The notes under the pieces were generated by a model that had not been told where the DNA came from, made no database searches, and saw only the letters and a program-made list of their open reading frames with translations. Shown one piece after another: positions 6,591-7,515 of a DNA stretch of 7,515 bases (position 1 is its first letter; each line of letters opens with the position of its first letter). The stretch covers positions 8,316-15,830 of the forward strand of contig DNGE01000065.1 in the NCBI GenBank assembly GCA_003486705.1. The letters run 5' to 3'. The position numbers and the translations under genes are program-made. This DNA comes from Bacillota bacterium. Lineage in GTDB: Bacteria > Bacillota_I > Bacilli_A > MOL361 > Turicibacteraceae.

Positions 6591-6653
6591 TTTAAGATGT
6601 AACACTTAAACCGTAGACACGGACTCAACCGTGTTAATAACAGTTTTACTGTA
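6591..6653. repeat. Cluster of three short inverted repeats between yqxA-like gene and lepA
   Basis: TTTAAG/CTTAAA (6591-6596, 6605-6610), ACACGG/CCGTGT (6617-6622, 6629-6634) and ACAGT/ACTGT (6641-6652 region) are perfect short arms with loops of 8, 6 and about 3 bases. I see no credible gene in the stretch 6502-6762; it holds these repeats, the lepA promoter and the terminator of the upstream unit. Confidence 0.4.
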
Positions 6654-6697
6654 CGTTTCACACCTTAATAGGATATCAAAAAAATGCATCCTTATCC

Positions 6698-6756
6698 CAA
6701 ACAAAAACACAGATCCTTTTCCTCATGTTAAAACATGATTCGAATGAATCTGTGTT
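6698..6756 (-). terminator. Branched terminator of the spoIIP unit
   Basis: On the minus strand AACACAGAT (6748-6756) pairs perfectly with ATCTGTGTT (6706-6714), extendable by a U-G and a C-G pair, and is followed by TTTTTGTTT. The loop is long and holds further hairpins: CATGT/ACATG around TTTA and, as an alternative, GATTC/GAATC. It begins about 6 bp after the stop of the small membrane protein. A U-rich tail with a strong outer stem supports termination; the branched loop is unusual. Confidence 0.72.
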
Positions 6757-6762
6757 AGACCT

Positions 6763-7098
6763 TTATTCTGAAATTAACTGATCACAAGCTTGAACAATAA
6801 AGCGGACGAATTCTCGAACCCCTACTTTTAACATTTCACCTGCATCTTGGCCAAATTTAGAAACATTATTATGAACCACACCCTGTACACTATCTTGCGT
6901 GTCTGTCTCTTGCTCACTCTCACGGACACTTATTGGCACATAATCTGAATTTGATTCACTTAACGTTGTTTCATATTGCGTAATTTCTTGCTTAATAGCA
7001 TCTCCACGCGTCACGACACTAGCATTGGAATTCATGCCATATACGACCCCGAACGTAAAACAAACCCCTAAAATCATTATTATTGTTCTATTTTTCAT
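6763..7098 (-). CDS. Small membrane protein, YqxA-like (DUF3679), next to spoIIP
   Basis: This 111-residue protein has one N-terminal membrane segment (about 5-21, IIMILGVCFTFGVVYGM) behind a short basic end, followed by a polar, Ser- and Glu-rich region. It ends in a probable amphipathic helix (about 86-111). The topology suggests an anchored protein with the rest outside the membrane. In Bacillus, yqxA lies exactly between spoIIP and lepA and encodes a protein of this size whose membrane segment ends in FGVxxGM. Position, length and that pattern make this the likely counterpart, but sequence similarity beyond it is weak to the eye. It begins 24 bp after spoIIP with AGGGTGAG as ribosome binding site and shares its transcript, so mother-cell expression during sporulation is inferred. 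Its function is not known to me. Confidence 0.72.
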   Translation of the reverse strand: MKNRTIIMILGVCFTFGVVYGMNSNASVVTRGDAIKQEITQYETTLSESNSDYVPISVRESEQETDTQDSVQGVVHNNVSKFGQDAGEMLKVGVREFVRFIVQACDQLISE

Positions 7099-7122
7099 TT
7101 TGCACTCACCCTATGCATTCAC

Positions 7123-7515
7123 TTATTCATTTTGACTAATATATTCGGATAAAACCTCAGCAATAACTGCCGCTGTGTTACTGATTTCTTCGTATGTATT
7201 ATCTTGTCCCCCACATTCAATTAATAACACGGTCGTTGCAAAGTCTTGGTTGTAAATACCGTTTGTATATTCCCCACCTTTTTCAAGAATCCCTTTTGAT
7301 AATCCTTCATATTTTTGATCAATGAGGCTATTAATCGCTTTAGCAAACTGTAAATTTTCTTGATAGCGCGGATGGTCTTGCCCAACAACAAACAAAATTT
7401 GGGCATATTTTTTGTCATTAATGGTTGTAGTTGTGCGGTTATATGGAAGTGAATCCCTGTGAATATCGACAAAGTACTTGAGAGAATCATAGTCTTGTGC
7501 CATATCTTCTAAATA
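7123..7515 (-). CDS. spoIIP: Stage II sporulation protein P, C-terminal part (cut by window edge)
   Basis: This is the catalytic end of SpoIIP, a peptidoglycan amidase and endopeptidase that acts with SpoIID and SpoIIM to degrade the septal wall and drive engulfment of the forespore. The frame is open to the right edge with no stop, so the ATG at 7501-7503 is internal and the signal/anchor region is off the window. In the 130 visible residues, DIHRDS (17-22) carries the conserved His19 and LIECGG (98-103) the conserved Glu100, which match the metal and active-site positions of the family. ENLQFA, YEGLSKGI and YNQD (88-91) are further family blocks. The first gene of the visible sporulation unit, it is followed by the YqxA-like gene. 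In Bacillus the family is expressed in the mother cell under SigE; the promoter is not in view. Confidence 0.95.
   Translation of the reverse strand, partial: YLEDMAQDYDSLKYFVDIHRDSLPYNRTTTTINDKKYAQILFVVGQDHPRYQENLQFAKAINSLIDQKYEGLSKGILEKGGEYTNGIYNQDFATTVLLIECGGQDNTYEEISNTAAVIAEVLSEYISQNE

Noticed and set aside
6670..6728. Minus-strand 16-codon frame (MRKRICVFVW...) after the YqxA-like gene
   Set aside because: It lies in the terminator, has no proper ribosome binding site and is very short.
7060..7062. Cys13 of the YqxA-like protein as a lipoprotein attachment site
   Set aside because: The residues before it (LGV) lack the small residue needed at position -1, so the lipobox does not fit.
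7221..7490. Second minus-strand frame of 89 codons inside spoIIP
   Set aside because: It overlaps the conserved SpoIIP catalytic region in another frame and matches no family; it is a shadow frame.
1..7515. CRISPR arrays, insertion sequences, tRNA genes or prophage
   Set aside because: No spaced direct repeats, transposase-like frames, tRNA cloverleaf or phage genes were seen; coding is dense and housekeeping.

Overview
The window is low-GC DNA from an endospore-forming Firmicute. SpoIIP shows sporulation. The spoIIP - yqxA-like - lepA order matches the Bacilli arrangement. I cannot name the genus; a Turicibacter- or Erysipelotrichia-like member of Bacilli is a guess. Every convincing gene lies on the minus strand, so transcription runs from the right edge to the left edge.

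Right part (7515 to about 6500): the C-terminal half of spoIIP, cut by the window edge, is followed 24 bp later by a small single-pass membrane protein resembling YqxA. A branched terminator closes this sporulation unit. Next comes a palindrome-rich intergenic stretch of about 260 bp with a good promoter for lepA.

Middle (about 6500 to 2620): lepA (elongation factor 4) stands alone between its promoter and a perfect hairpin terminator. A second unit, a PHP-family phosphoesterase (histidinol-phosphatase type) and hemW (radical-SAM haem chaperone), follows from its own -10 box with a 15-bp intergenic gap. No terminator is visible after hemW.

Left part (2620 to 260): a strong promoter drives truB (tRNA pseudouridine-55 synthase) and ribF (FMN/FAD synthesis), 12 bp apart. 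Another promoter, overlapping the end of ribF, drives rpsO (ribosomal protein S15). Its leader of about 75 nt carries an anti-Shine-Dalgarno motif, and rpsO ends in a textbook terminator. In the leftmost 260 bp I see a possible 22-codon ORF behind a strong ribosome binding site that can be hidden in a hairpin. Beyond it is the start of an unrecognised ORF cut by the edge.

Most of the content is conserved housekeeping: translation (S15, TruB, LepA), cofactors (RibF, HemW) and sporulation (SpoIIP, YqxA-like). I found no convincing new multi-gene system. The items most worth checking are the small ORF and hairpin after rpsO, the rpsO leader, the divergent nucleotidyltransferase motifs in RibF, and the palindromes around the lepA promoter.
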